DNA of 64,000 nt from Salinicola tamaricis (GCF_003006155.1 NZ_CP023559.1:868001-932000), one strand, 5' to 3'; shown: positions 8,398 through 18,384, numbered from the stretch's first letter. Notes: generated from the sequence alone by a model not told the origin. Translations and numbers: made by a program.

Positions 8398-10392
8398 ATG
8401 CCATCTCGCCGTCAGCTAGCCAACGCCATCCGCGCGCTCTCCATGGACGCCGTGCAGCAGGCCAATTCCGGCCACCCCGGCATGCCGATGGGCATGGCCG
8501 ACATCGCCGAAGTGCTGTGGAACGACCACCTGAAGCACAACCCCGCCAATCCCGATTGGGCCGACCGTGACCGCTTCATTCTCTCCAACGGCCACGGCTC
8601 CATGCTTCACTACTCGCTGCTTCACCTGACCGGCTACGACCTGCCGCTGGAAGAGCTCAAGAACTTCCGCCAGCTCGGTTCGAAGACACCGGGCCACCCG
8701 GAGCACGGCCTCACCCCCGGCATCGAGACCACCACCGGGCCGCTGGGTCAGGGTCTGGCCAACGGTATCGGCATGGCGATCGCCGAGCGCACCCTGGCAG
8801 CACAGTTCAACCGCGACGACCATGAGATCGTCAATCACCGGGTGTGGGTGTTCGCTGGCGACGGCTGCCTGATGGAAGGCATCAGCCACGAAGCGTGCTC
8901 GCTGGCCGGCACTCTGGGTCTGGGCAACCTGACCGTGTTCTACGATGACAACGGCATCTCCATCGATGGCGAGGTCAAAGGCTGGTTCACCGACGACACC
9001 GCCCAGCGCTTCGAGGCCTACGACTGGCACGTGGTGCGTGACGTCGACGGCCATGACGCCGAGCAGATCAACCGCGCCATCGAAGAGGCCAAGTCGGTCA
9101 GCGACAAGCCGACCCTGATCATCTGCAAGACTGTGATCGGCTTCGGCTCGCCCAACAAGGCGGGCAAGGAAGAGAGCCACGGCGCTGCGCTGGGCGAGGA
9201 CGAAGTCGCACTGGCACGCCAGGAGCTGGGCTGGGAGTCGCCAGCGTTCGAGATTCCGGACGAGTACTACCAGGCGTGGGATGCGCGTGAACGCGGCGCC
9301 AAGCTGGAGGCAGACTACGACGCCAAGCTGGCAGCCTACGAGCAGGCGCACCCGGCACTCGCCAAGGAGCTCAAGCGGCGCTATAGCGGTGCGCTGCCCG
9401 AGGGCTTCGACGGCGATGCGCTGGTCAAGCGGGCCCAGGAGAAATCCGAGAAACTCGCCTCGCGCAAGGCCTCGCTCGGCGTGCTCAACGAGCTCGGCCC
9501 GGACCTGCCGGAGCTGTTCGGCGGCAGTGCCGACCTCGCTCCGTCCAACCTGACGCTGTGGAAAGGTGCCAAGGCGATCAGCAAGGACGACTTCGACGGC
9601 GGCTACCTGCACTACGGCGTGCGCGAGTTCGGCATGGGCGCGATCGCCAACGGCATCGCCACCCATGGCGGCTTCATCCCCTACGACGCCACCTTCCTGG
9701 TGTTCATGGAGTACATGCACAACGCCGTACGCATGTCGGCGCTGTCGCACACGCGTGTCATCCACGTCTTCACCCACGACTCCATCGGGGTTGGCGAGGA
9801 CGGCCCCACCCACCAGCCGATCGAGCAGCTCGCCGATCTGCGCAACCTGCCGGGCCTGGCCACCTGGCGCCCGTGCGACGCCACCGAGACGGCAGCGGCC
9901 TGGGTCGAGGGGCTCAAGCGTGAAAAAGGTCCCACCGCGCTGATCTTCTCGCGTCAGGATCTGCCAGCGCAGTCACGTGACGACGCGCAGCTCAAGCAGA
10001 TTCGCCGCGGCGGCTACGTGCTCAAGGAGGCCAAGGGCGGCCAGCCGGAGCTGATCCTGATCGCCACCGGCTCCGAAGTCGGCCTGGCGATGGACGCCGC
10101 TGCCGAACTCGAAGGCAAGGGCAAGCGCGTGCGCGTCGTGTCGATGCCCTGCACCACCGAGTTCGACGCCCAGGACGCCGCCTACCGCGAATCGGTACTG
10201 CCGGGCGACGTGCGCAAGCGCCTGGCGATCGAAGCCGCCATCCCCTCCACTTGGTACAAGTATGTGGGCCTCGACGGTGACGTCATGGGCATGACCACCT
10301 ACGGCGAATCGGGCAAGGGCGGAGATCTGTTCAAGCACTTCGGTTTCACGGTCGACAACGTCGTCGCCCGCGCCGAGAAGCTGCTCGGCTGA
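8398..10392 (+). CDS. tkt: Transketolase
   Basis: A complete 664-residue transketolase. The thiamine diphosphate motif starts at [15 protein letters not shown] and ends in the NG of [10 protein letters not shown]. The segments [17 protein letters not shown] and [19 protein letters not shown] are typical of the family and contain active-site residues. The enzyme transfers two-carbon units in the pentose phosphate pathway and uses D-erythrose-4-phosphate, the predicted end product of the tetritol route beside it. AGGGG stands about 15 bases before the ATG. In many gammaproteobacteria tkt sits beside epd-pgk-fba; here those genes are 8-15 kb away. Confidence 0.96.
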   Translation: MPSRRQLANAIRALSMDAVQQANSGHPGMPMGMADIAEVLWNDHLKHNPANPDWADRDRFILSNGHGSMLHYSLLHLTGYDLPLEELKNFRQLGSKTPGHPEHGLTPGIETTTGPLGQGLANGIGMAIAERTLAAQFNRDDHEIVNHRVWVFAGDGCLMEGISHEACSLAGTLGLGNLTVFYDDNGISIDGEVKGWFTDDTAQRFEAYDWHVVRDVDGHDAEQINRAIEEAKSVSDKPTLIICKTVIGFGSPNKAGKEESHGAALGEDEVALARQELGWESPAFEIPDEYYQAWDARERGAKLEADYDAKLAAYEQAHPALAKELKRRYSGALPEGFDGDALVKRAQEKSEKLASRKASLGVLNELGPDLPELFGGSADLAPSNLTLWKGAKAISKDDFDGGYLHYGVREFGMGAIANGIATHGGFIPYDATFLVFMEYMHNAVRMSALSHTRVIHVFTHDSIGVGEDGPTHQPIEQLADLRNLPGLATWRPCDATETAAAWVEGLKREKGPTALIFSRQDLPAQSRDDAQLKQIRRGGYVLKEAKGGQPELILIATGSEVGLAMDAAAELEGKGKRVRVVSMPCTTEFDAQDAAYRESVLPGDVRKRLAIEAAIPSTWYKYVGLDGDVMGMTTYGESGKGGDLFKHFGFTVDNVVARAEKLLG

Positions 10393-10406
10393 GCCTCGGT
10401 CCTTTC

Positions 10407-10430
10407 GGCCCACCCGCCCTGGGGTGGGCC
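10407..10430 (+). terminator. GC-rich hairpin after tkt
   Basis: Perfect 9-bp arms GGCCCACCC and GGGTGGGCC flank a 6-base loop 15 bases after the tkt stop. No T-run follows, so it may be a weak or Rho-assisted terminator. Confidence 0.45.
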
Positions 10431-10622
10431 TCGTCATGCGCGTGGCCGCCGCGCCAATACGCCCTCTTCTTGCTTTCCCGCCTCGCTTTCGATCATTCTA
10501 AAATCGCCGTCGCCTCGGCCGATAAGCCCATTGGCCGCAGCGCCGACACCTATACCAATAACAACACCCAACGTGGCAAGCCTGACGATCCCGTCAGAGG
10601 CCACCCTAGCGAGTGCGATTGC

Positions 10623-11797
10623 ATGACCTTCCAATATGGACTCGACGACTTTCGCCATATCGTCACCGGCGCCGCACTGATGGCCAGCGGGGGTGGTGGC
10701 AGTTATCACGATGCCAAGCGGGTACTGGAACAGCTCCGGAAAAGCGGCTGGTGCGGCCGCGTAGAGGTCAAGGACTACGACGGCGCCACCGAGGCCTGCG
10801 TGCTGGCCATGATGGGATCGCCCGACGCGGCCGAAGACCTCTCCCTGGTAGCGATACAGCGGGCATGAACAACACCGTCGACGCCTTCCGAACGCTTTGC
10901 GGTACGGCACCGACATGCGTGATTCCGGTCGAGATCGGGCCGATCAACTCGCTCGTGCCGCTGATTGCCGCCCTCGGCGACAACCCGGTCCAGTGGGTCG
11001 TCACGGTGACGGCAGCGGGCGTGCGGTGCCGGAACTGCCGCAAACGCTCTACAGCGAAGCCGCGGGCCTCACCGCCAGCCCCTGCATCCTGGCCGATAAC
11101 GCCCAGGATGCCGCGACCGCACGCTCGGTACGTCTGCAGCCACCACGGCCGCCGACGTCGAATCCCTGGCCGGCAGTGTCGTCGCCGCGTTCGGCAGTTA
11201 CGCCGGCATCATGCTATGGCCCTCCACCTCGGCCAATGACTTCGCGCTGGCGAATCATTACCTGCCCGGCACGCTGGAGCAGGTCCGAGCGCTGGGGGCG
11301 TATATGGAGGACGCCGACGGCCCGCACACCACTGCCGAGATCGTGGCCAAGCTCGAAGCCCTCACCGGCCGAGACGCCACGTGCGCCATCACCAACGGCT
11401 ATATCACCGAAGTCACGCAGTCGACGAGCGGTGCCTCTCTCGATGTCGGCACCATCCGCCTGGATAACACCCCGATCCACGCGACAGTAGCGCCACGCAC
11501 TACCTCTACAACATGAATGAAAACCTGATCCTGTACGCTGCCCAGGATGGCGCCCCCGTGATCGTCGCACCGGACTCGATCTGCTACTACTCCGAGCACA
11601 CCGGTCGCGGTTTCTCCCAATGCCTTCGCCGATCTGGCGCCCTACCATGATCGGCAGACCGGCAAGAGCACCGGCGTGCCTGTCAGCATCATCGGTATCG
11701 CGCCGCCAAGGCCTTTCGCGAGGCCGCTGGCGTTCGCGACTCCTTCGCCGGCCTGCTGCGACGCATCGGTTACGCCGGGGTCAATCAACGGCCTTGA
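10623..11797 (+). pseudogene. DUF917 family protein gene, broken by about five frameshifts
   Basis: Joined across frames this would be a roughly 390-residue DUF917 protein. It starts MTFQYGLDDFRHIVTGAA with the glycine-rich ASGGGGSYHDA. Later pieces include PVEIGPINSLVPLIAA, PQTLYSEAAGLTASPCILA, SYAGIMLWPSTSANDF, LILYAAQDGAPVIVAPDSIC and REAAGVRDSFAGLLRRIGYAG. Breaks lie near 10862, 11030, 11140, 11515 and 11625. DUF917 contains S-methylthiohydantoin desulfurase-like proteins, often beside hydantoinase genes; none are here. Either true decay or clustered sequence errors could explain it. It ends one base before the GGDEF gene. Confidence 0.75.
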
Positions 11798-12805
11798 ATG
11801 AGCGATCTTCCTGTGGACGAACAGGATCTTTACAAGAAGCGCCTGCAGTTGACCCTGGAAGCCAGCGGGCTCGACCTGTGGGAGAAACAATCTCTCTACG
11901 GGGAAGTCGTCTTCGGACTGACCAAGATCTTCACCGACCTCGGCTATGGCAAGGACGAGCAGGCCGGCGAGAGATCAGCGATATCTTCACACTCATGCAT
12001 GCCGATGACGTGATCGTGGTCGAAAAAAGCCATCGCCGATCACATCGAGGGGCGCACCGAGCGCTACTACAGCGAATTCCGCATCCGCGCCAAGTCCGGC
12101 CAGTGGGTGTGGTACGCCAACTACGGCAAGATCATCGACGACGCGGTCTTCGGTAGTCGCTTCATCGGGGTCAGCTTCAGTCTCGCCGACAAGAAGCGCC
12201 AGGAGGAGGAACTGCTGGCGCTGAACACCCGCCTGTCAGAACAGAACGCTCAACTCGAACGCCTCAACGCCGAGCTCCATACCCTGGCCACCCGCGACCC
12301 GCTGACCGGCATCTACAACCGCCGCCATCTACTGGAAGTCGGCGAGCGCGAATATCAGCGCTCGCGGCGCTTCGCGCACCCGCTGACGCTGCTGCTCATC
12401 GATATCGACTTCTTCAAGCGCATCAACGATACCTGGGGGCATGTCACCGGCGATCTGGTCATCCGCGCCGTCGCCGAATGCTGCGTGAACGAGGCACGGG
12501 AAGCCATCGACACGGTGGGCCGAATCGGCGGCGAGGAGTTCGTCGTCTTGCTGCCAGAAACCCCGCTCGCGGCGGGGCTGGCGTTCGCCGAGCGGCTACG
12601 TCAGTGCGTCGCCGAGATGCGCGTCACGACCCATGATGGCATTGACGAGGCAGCGGTCACCCTGAGTATCGGTATCGCCGAACTGAACGCCAACTGCCGC
12701 GACTTTCGGGACCTGGTCGCGCTCACCGATCACGCCCTGTATCGCGCCAAGCGCGAAGGCCGCAATCGAATCCAAGGCCACGACGTCTCGACATCCGCGC
12801 TGTGA
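11798..12805 (+). CDS. PAS-GGDEF diguanylate cyclase (frameshifted)
   Basis: Probable c-di-GMP synthase of about 335 residues. The N-terminal part looks like a PAS sensor (ASGLDLWEKQSLYGEVVFG, then FRIRAKSGQWVWYANYGKI), followed by a short coiled coil (ELLALNTRLSEQNAQLERLN) and a GGDEF domain with DPLTGIYNRRHLLE, DIDFFKRINDTWGH and active-site GGEEF. The usual RxxD inhibitory site five residues before GGEEF is not canonical (REAID). The frame shifts near 11965 and 12030, both in the PAS region, leaving the cyclase domain intact. The start follows directly on the DUF917 stop. Confidence 0.82.
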
Positions 12806-12851
12806 CGCGATCGCACATCAGACAGCTCATGGATACCAGGCGAAAGTCGGC

Positions 12852-13832
12852 TCAGCCCTCGTCATCGACCCGTGTCGCCTCGTCGAGGCGCAGGATGGTG
12901 TGGGCGTTGGTGACGCTGGTGGCGAGGGTGTCGATCACTCCGGTGCGCAGCGCGCCGAGGATACCGGCGGCCTTGGTGTTCTCGGCGGCGATGGCGATGA
13001 CATCGGGGATCCGCGCCAGATCGGTGATGGTCAGGCCGATCACGCGGCCCTGCATCGGCGTCATCGACGGGCGTCCATAGATATCGATGAAGTCGTAACC
13101 CATCATGTCGCCGACGGTGCCGGAGAGGCGCGCCTCGGCGGTCTCCTGGGGAGAACCAGCCCATGCGCACCATGTTGCTGTTCTCGCTCAGATCGCCGAT
13201 ACCGATCAGGCGAAATCGGCGCGCCGGGCGCGGTCGAGCGTCTGGCGGATGGTGGGGTTGTCGTACATGGCGTCGCGCAGCTCGAGGTTCTGCACCAGCG
13301 CCGGGGCGTAGAGGGTTTCGCTGTCGCCGCCGAACTTCATCGCCAGGCGCCGGCAGATATGATCCGGGTTCATGTACTCGCCGGCGCGCACCGAACCGCC
13401 GATGGCGCAGACGAAGGAGCAGTTACGCTGGCCCTGCTCGAAGGCGTTGTCCGCCACCGCACCGACGTTGCGCCCCATGCCCACGGCGACGATGGCACCT
13501 TCGCTCAAGCTGCGCGAGAGGTGGTCGGCGACCAGACTGGCGACATTGCCGCGCTGCACTTCGGGGTCGGCATGGTCGAGGGCGACCAGCGCGCGCTTGA
13601 TGCCGAAGCGGCGGATCAGCGCCTGCTCGATCTCCGCACTCACCGCCGGGTGCTGGCGCACGCGTACGTCGACGATGCCCTCGGCCTGGGCGCGCTTGAG
13701 CAGGCGCCCGGCCTTGACCCGCGAGATGCCCAGGCGGTTGGCGATCGCTTCCTGGGTCTCCCCCTCGATGTAATAGAGGGTAGCGATCTCGGTCATCAGC
13801 GCGATCTCGGCGGTGTCGTTGCGCTCGCTCAT
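12852..13832 (-). CDS. SorC-family transcriptional regulator, EryD-like (frameshifted)
   Basis: Sugar-responsive regulator of about 327 residues. The N-terminal helix-turn-helix is visible as GETQEAIANRLGISRVKAGRLL. The C-terminal sugar-phosphate-binding domain includes GAIVAVGMGRNVGA, DHICRRLAMKFGGDS, IGIGDLSENSNMVRMGW and ENTKAAGILGALRTGVIDTL. Single missing bases near 13205 (ADFALIGIGD) and 13147 (a C-run in WFSPQET) break the frame. The start at 13830-13832 gives MSERNDTAEIALMTEIA, matching the family. EryD represses erythritol operons in rhizobia and Brucella, so control of 1-10392 is likely; the TCATATGA boxes are candidate sites. Confidence 0.8.
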
Positions 13833-14001
13833 ACGGTCTCGGTCCGGGTGGCAGAAATAGGGAAACGGGTCGGGCGGCCAGCGTCGCGTCGCGCACCGCC
13901 AAAGGCTTGGCGCACGCGCAGTGGACGCCGCCACACGATACCACAGCAGACCCCGGCGCCGGCCTTCCGTGCCCCGGGTGAAGGGCGTAGACTATGGGCG
14001 A

Positions 14002-14027
14002 ATGTCGGCGGCTGTGTCTGCCGACAT
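14002..14027 (+). promoter_or_regulatory. Perfect hairpin just upstream of the FMN riboswitch
   Basis: Arms ATGTCGGC and GCCGACAT enclose a 10-base loop and end 2 bases before the riboswitch P1 stem. It may be part of the leader RNA or an operator overlapping the promoter. Nothing else is evident in 13833-14001, which must contain the promoters of the regulator gene and of the riboswitch transcript. Confidence 0.4.
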
Positions 14028-14029
14028 CG

Positions 14030-14186
14030 GTTCTCAGGGCGGGTGGAAGTCCCCACCGGCGGTGATGGCAGCGCGCTTGCGCGCGGCCCAAGCCCGCGAG
14101 CGCCGAGCAGCGCCACACTGGCTGCCCGGGTCAGCAGATTCGGTGCGATTCCGAAGCCGACGGTCATAGTCCGGATGAAAGAGAAC
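14030..14186 (+). ncRNA. FMN riboswitch (RFN element)
   Basis: Conserved RFN core blocks occur in order: P1 strand GTTCTCAGGGCGGGTG at 14030, the CCCCACCGGCGGTGATGGC block near 14051, AGCCCGCGAGCG near 14092, TCGGTGCGATTCCGAAGCCG near 14140, then CGGTCATAGTCCGGATGAAA and the closing GAGAAC at 14181-14186, which pairs with GTTCTC. It binds FMN and typically shuts off riboflavin gene expression. The next gene, 142 bases downstream, is a lumazine synthase, the expected target. The variable arm between 14067 and 14090 is GC-rich. Confidence 0.95.
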
Positions 14187-14327
14187 GGTGTCACTTGTCC
14201 ATGTCGATTCGGTCCACCGACCGCCCCCGGCCAACCGGCCGCGTGCTACGGTGCCTGCCGTCTTTCGCGTACGCCAAGCGCGCCGCAGCCCTGATTCTGG
14301 TTACCTCGACCATCACAGGAAACGACC

Positions 14328-14825
14328 ATGAATCAGTCCACCTCCGCGCAGCTCTCCGCGCATACCCGCACCCAGCGCATCGCCTTCATTCGTGCCGATT
14401 GGCATGGCGATATCGTCGGCAACTGCCATGCCGCCTTCGTCGAGCGCCTCCATGAGCGCGGTTTCGACACCGCCCAACTGGAGACCTTCAGCGTCCCCGG
14501 CGTATTCGAGATCCCGCTACAGGCCAAACTGCTGGCCAAGAGCGGCCGCTACGCGGCGATCGTCGCCTCGGGCTTCGTCGTCGACGGCGGCATCTATCGC
14601 CACGACTTCGTCTCCACCGCGGTCATCGACGCCCTGATGGCGCTGCAGATGGAGCAGGAGATTCCCGTGATCTCCGCGGTGCTGACCCCGCACCACTTCC
14701 ACGAGCACGAGGCGCATACGACCTTTTTCCGCGAGCACTTCCTGACCAAGGGCGCGGAGGCCGCCGAGGCGTGCCTGGCGACGCTGGAAAATCTCCATCA
14801 GGTGCGCAAGCTCTGCGTCGACTGA
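14328..14825 (+). CDS. ribH: 6,7-dimethyl-8-ribityllumazine synthase, RibH2 type
   Basis: A 165-residue lumazine synthase joining 5-amino-6-ribitylaminouracil with 3,4-dihydroxy-2-butanone-4-phosphate. Motifs FSVPGVFEIPLQAK, VASGFVVDGGIYRHDFVS and LTPHHFHEHE match the RibH2 (decameric, rhizobial/Brucella) branch rather than ordinary RibH. It stands alone, without ribB, ribC or ribD, under an FMN riboswitch, which suggests a second paralogue used when flavin is low. The catalytic histidine is probably in TPHHFH. A bidirectional terminator follows 65 bases after the stop. Confidence 0.92.
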   Translation: MNQSTSAQLSAHTRTQRIAFIRADWHGDIVGNCHAAFVERLHERGFDTAQLETFSVPGVFEIPLQAKLLAKSGRYAAIVASGFVVDGGIYRHDFVSTAVIDALMALQMEQEIPVISAVLTPHHFHEHEAHTTFFREHFLTKGAEAAEACLATLENLHQVRKLCVD

Positions 14826-14890
14826 GCCTTGGCCGGTGACACGCGCCGGTGCCCCAGGCCCTGGCGCTTTGCCCCCGGGCAAGCCATAGA

Positions 14891-14917
14891 AAAGCCCACG
14901 CCATCGGCGTGGGCTTT
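14891..14917 (+). terminator. Bidirectional intrinsic terminator after ribH
   Basis: Arms GCCCACGCC (14894-14902) and GGCGTGGGC (14906-14914) with loop ATC are flanked by AAA on the left and TTT on the right. It can stop both ribH and the leftward tctA transcript. Confidence 0.75.
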
Positions 14918-14977
14918 GTCGTGGTGTGGCGCGTCGTCGAGACGCGGCGGCTAATTCGAACCGCTTGCTCGACCCGC

Positions 14978-16485
14978 TCACTCGACCAGACTGCTCGCCT
15001 CGCGGCGCCGGTTGCGCACGCGCAGATAGATCGCAAAGGCCACCGAGACCGCGATCAGCACCCACAGGAAGGCGGCGATAGGGCTCTTGGTGAAGAAGAT
15101 CGTCAGGTTGCCGTAGGACTCAATGCTCTTGACGAAGTAGACCTCCGCCGACTTGCCGAGGATGAAGCCGATGATCAGCGGCACCACTTCCAGGCCGATC
15201 TTCTGCGCCACATAGCCGAACACCCCGAAGATCAGCAGCGTCCAGACATCGAACATGATTCCGTAGTTGATGGCATAGGCACCGACCACGCACATCATCA
15301 CGATCAGCGGGTAGAGGATGTACTTGGGCACCTCGATCACTTTGGCGATATGGCGGATGGCGAAGTACATGATGCCGAACATCAGCACGTTGGCCGCCAC
15401 CAGGGCGATGATCATCAGATACCAGGTGTCCATGTTATTGCCGATGAACAGCGGGCCGACCTGGATACCCTGCAGGGTGAAGGCGCCGATCAGGATCGCG
15501 GTGGTCGAGTCCCCGGGAATGCCCAGTGACAAAAGCGGTACCAGGGCCCCGCCGGTAAGCGCGTTGTTGGACGACTCCGACGCGACGATGCCCTGGGGCG
15601 CGCCCTTGCCCATCTGCGACGAATCGCGGGAGAAGTTCTTCTCCTGGCTGTAGGCGAGCACCGAAGCGGCACTGCCGCCAACCCCGGGTAGCATGCCGAC
15701 GAAAGTACCGATTCCGGAGGAGCGGATCAGATTGACCAGCTGCCCCTTGAAGATGGAGAACGAGAAACGCGCGCCGCCCTTGAGCTTGATCCGGCCCTTC
15801 CCGGGGGCATCGGCGAAGCCGTTCTCGGCGTCCAGCAGGATGGTGCTTAGCCCGAAGATACCGATCAGTACCGGCAGCAGCGAGAAGCCGTCGATCAGAT
15901 AGTACTGCATGAAGTCGAACATCAGCCGCGGCTCGCCGTTGCCGCCCTCGGTGATCGAATAGGTGCCGATCAGGCTCAGCCAGATACCGAGCACCCCGCT
16001 GAAGATACCCATCAGCATGTTCGAGCAGAGCGAGGCGATCACCGTCAGCGCCAGCAGGATGATCAGGAACTTCTCGACGTAGGAGAACTTGATCGCGAAA
16101 TCCGCCAGCACTGGGGCGAAAAAGAACAGTACCGCAGCACTGAACAGCCCGCCGAAGATCGACGCGACGATCCCGGTCTTGAGCGCACGCTCGCCCTCGC
16201 CGCGCTGGGCCATGGGATAGCCGTCGAAGGTGGTGGTGATCGATGACGGCGTGCCGGGAATGTTGAGCAGCACCGCGGGCACCATGCCCCCCGAGATACC
16301 GCCGACATAGAGCCCGAGCAGCAGCGCGATGCCGTTGACCAGACCGAAGGCGTAGGTCAGCGGCAGACACCCGCCACTGCCATGGTCGCGGTCATGCCGG
16401 GGATGGCGCCGAAGATGATGCCGATCAGCGTGCCGGCCGCGATCAGCGTAAAGAACATCGGTGTGAGGTGGGACAGAATGTCCAT
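14978..16485 (-). CDS. tctA: Tripartite tricarboxylate transporter TctA-family large permease subunit (frameshifted)
   Basis: About 502 residues and 11-12 membrane segments; the large permease of a TTT importer. Family motifs are GAIPGMTATMAV near the N-terminus, LLNIPGTPSSITTTFDGYP, GMLPGVGGSAASVLAYS, SSNNALTGGALVPLLSLGIPG and ILIGAFTLQGIQVGP. The start MDILSHLTPMFFTL is at 16485. One base is missing near 16370, after which the frame resumes as LPLTYAFGLVNG. It follows tctB by 16 bases on the same strand. The substrate cannot be told from sequence. Confidence 0.9.
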
Positions 16486-16501
16486 GGGTCGGACCTCCGG
16501 G

Positions 16502-16945
16502 TCAGGGCAGCGTGATGCGGAACAGCTGCGCCAGCACGTACCAGGCGATGGCCGGGGCGATCAGCGCATTGAGCGTGATGATCAGCAGGATCCGGCGGGA
16601 GAGGCGCTCGGCGTAGAGCAGCGAGAGCGAGAACACGAACAGCACCGACATGATCAGAAAGCTGTAGCCGGTATTGGGGAAGACGTCGCTCAGTACCCCC
16701 ATGAGATAGAAGTAGAGCGTCACCAGCACCAGGGTGCCGAAGAAGCGCTTGCGGTCGAAGTTGCCCTCGCGCCCGCCCACCACGCGCCCGGCGTGCCGCA
16801 TTGCAGGCACGATGCGGCGATAGCGGGTCACCAGGATCATCACCAGCAGGATGCCCAGCAGCGTGGTCACGATACGCGGAAAGAAGAGATGGGATTGGCT
16901 GAAGTCGATGGTGACATCGAACAGCGATAGCCAGTGGCTGTCCAT
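16502..16945 (-). CDS. tctB: TctB-family small permease subunit of a TTT importer
   Basis: A 147-residue protein with four predicted hydrophobic segments (IVTTLLGILLVMILV, FFGTLVLVTLYFYLMGVL, FLIMSVLFVFSLSLLY, LIITLNALIAPAIAWYVL). Size, topology and position between tctC and tctA identify it; sequence conservation in TctB is low. Intact. Confidence 0.8.
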   Translation of the reverse strand: MDSHWLSLFDVTIDFSQSHLFFPRIVTTLLGILLVMILVTRYRRIVPAMRHAGRVVGGREGNFDRKRFFGTLVLVTLYFYLMGVLSDVFPNTGYSFLIMSVLFVFSLSLLYAERLSRRILLIITLNALIAPAIAWYVLAQLFRITLP

Positions 16946-17058
16946 GAGGAGTGGCTCCTGTGCCGGTCATGCGCCGGCGGCATCTAGCGTGAGATCGACG
17001 TGAGATCGACAAGGGATCGAAGGCGCCGGCCGAGCACGGCCGGCGCCAGGGAGCGAGC

Positions 17059-17111
17059 CTAGGGTTTGCACGAAAATCGACGAGCGTCGGCCGTTTTCGC
17101 GTGAAGCCTAA
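17059..17111. repeat. Short derivative of the palindromic intergenic element (copy A)
   Basis: A 53-base unit whose ends form an imperfect inverted repeat: CTAGGGTTTGCACGAAAA on the left and, read in reverse complement, TTAGGCTTCACGCGAAAA on the right. The interior keeps only TCGACGAGCG of the long copies. It lies between tctC and tctB, and the tctC stop codon TAG (17108-17110) is inside its right end. Confidence 0.65.
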
Positions 17112-18158
17112 CCCTTCAGGTCGTCGATAATGGTCCGATACTCCTCGCTCTTCTTCTCGAGGTAGGTCGCCGCCTGCGCGGACGGCTTGAAGTCGGGAAT
17201 GAAGAACGAGCGCTTCTGCTGCTTCTGAATCTCGCCCTGGTCATAGATATCGGCCAGCGCGGTATCGATGCACTTGACCGCGGCCGGGTCCATGTCCTTG
17301 TTGTAGAGGAAGAAGAACTCCTTATCGAAGGTGAAGTCCTGGCCCTCGCCATCGGCACCTCGACGTTGGGCGTCACGTACTGCAGCAACTGCTCGCGGGT
17401 GGTATCACCCATGCCTGCGGCTTCGGTCTGGGCGATGGTGTCGTGGCGGGCGGTGATCCAGACGAAGCGCATCGCCTTCTGGTCGTCCGCCGGTAGCTGG
17501 GTGTACTGCTCGTTGGCCTGCACCGAGCCGTTGATCACATCGGCGGCAACCGTCGAACAGCAGCTGGTTCTTGTCCGCCTGGGAGCCGGTATTCACCGCG
17601 ACGATATTGCCCTCCTTGCCCGGATACTTCAGACGCACCGCATTCTTGAGCGCCGAGAAGCCGATTTCGGAGACGCCGCCGGGCTGGATCGCGACCCGGA
17701 TCTGCTTGCCGTTGCCGGCCGCGGCCATGATGTCGTCGAGGGTCTGGTAGGGCGAATCCTTGGGCACCAGGTAGGCATTGCCCGGATTGATGGCGATGGT
17801 CGGCCCGACGATGTACTTGTCGAAGATGTCGGGGTAACCGTTGACCCCGTAGAGATTCCCCAGATAGGCGCCATCGTGGAAGATCATGATGGTGTTGCCG
17901 TGGCGGCTGCGCTCGAGCGCCTGAAAGGCCGGCATCACGCCGACGGCATCGACCTTGGCGTTGATGTCGAGCTTCTTGGCCAACTGGGTCGACCACGATG
18001 CTCGAGTTCTGATGGGTCGCCTCCGGTCGAGTCGAGCCGATCACCACACGCAGATTGCCCGGTAGCGGGCAGTCGTCGGCGGCGTGGGCCGAGGTCGTCA
18101 GGCCGATGGCGGCGCTGGCCAGCAGCGCCAGGCAGGCTTTGCTCCAGATCGGTGTCAT
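17108..18158 (-). pseudogene. tctC: TctC-family periplasmic binding protein of TTT importer (three frameshifts)
   Basis: Joined length is about 350 residues. The start MTPIWSKACLALLASAAIGL with cleavage after SAHA gives a Sec signal peptide; AGACGC-type spacing follows a GGGGAG ribosome site. Further pieces are MIFHDGAYLGNLYGVNG, VAIQPGGVSEIGFSALKN, MINGSVQANEQYTQLPADDQ and RSFFIPDFKPSAQAATYLEKK. Frame changes lie near 17990, 17560 and 17345. Such proteins capture carboxylates or other small molecules for TctAB. It heads the leftward tctCBA operon; a palindromic operator lies about 80 bases upstream. Confidence 0.8.
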
Positions 18159-18236
18159 GCTGCGTCTCCCCTTTCCCCGGCCGGCTCTCGCGGCGAAGCA
18201 CCAGGCTGGGCGTCTCGCCAGCGGCGGGTTATGAAA

Positions 18237-18252
18237 ATGATAGCGTTATCAT
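18237..18252. promoter_or_regulatory. LacI-type operator candidate upstream of tctC
   Basis: ATGATA-GCGT-TATCAT is a perfect 16-base dyad of the TGATAnCGnTATCA kind bound by LacI/GntR-type sugar-acid repressors. It sits in the only AT-rich part of the 263-base gap between tctC and fba. No LacI-family gene is visible in the window. Confidence 0.45.
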
Positions 18253-18357
18253 TCAACGCGACAGCCAAGGTAAAAGAGAGCGCCTTTGTCATACAATTCA
18301 ACTTAGGTCGGCAGACCAAAGTCGATGAGGCAACGCAGATGTCCCGCGCCAAAACGT

Positions 18358-18384
18358 AAAAAAGCCCGGCCTGTCGGCCGGGCT
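18358..18384 (-). terminator. Intrinsic terminator of fbaB
   Basis: Reading leftward from the fba stop, arms AGCCCGGCC and GGCCGGGCT form a 9-bp stem with a 4-base loop, followed by six T. It is 38 bases after the stop codon. Confidence 0.85.

Noticed and set aside
8416..9813. A 465-codon minus-strand frame inside transketolase
   Set aside because: Antisense shadow of tkt; no ribosome site or recognisable domain.
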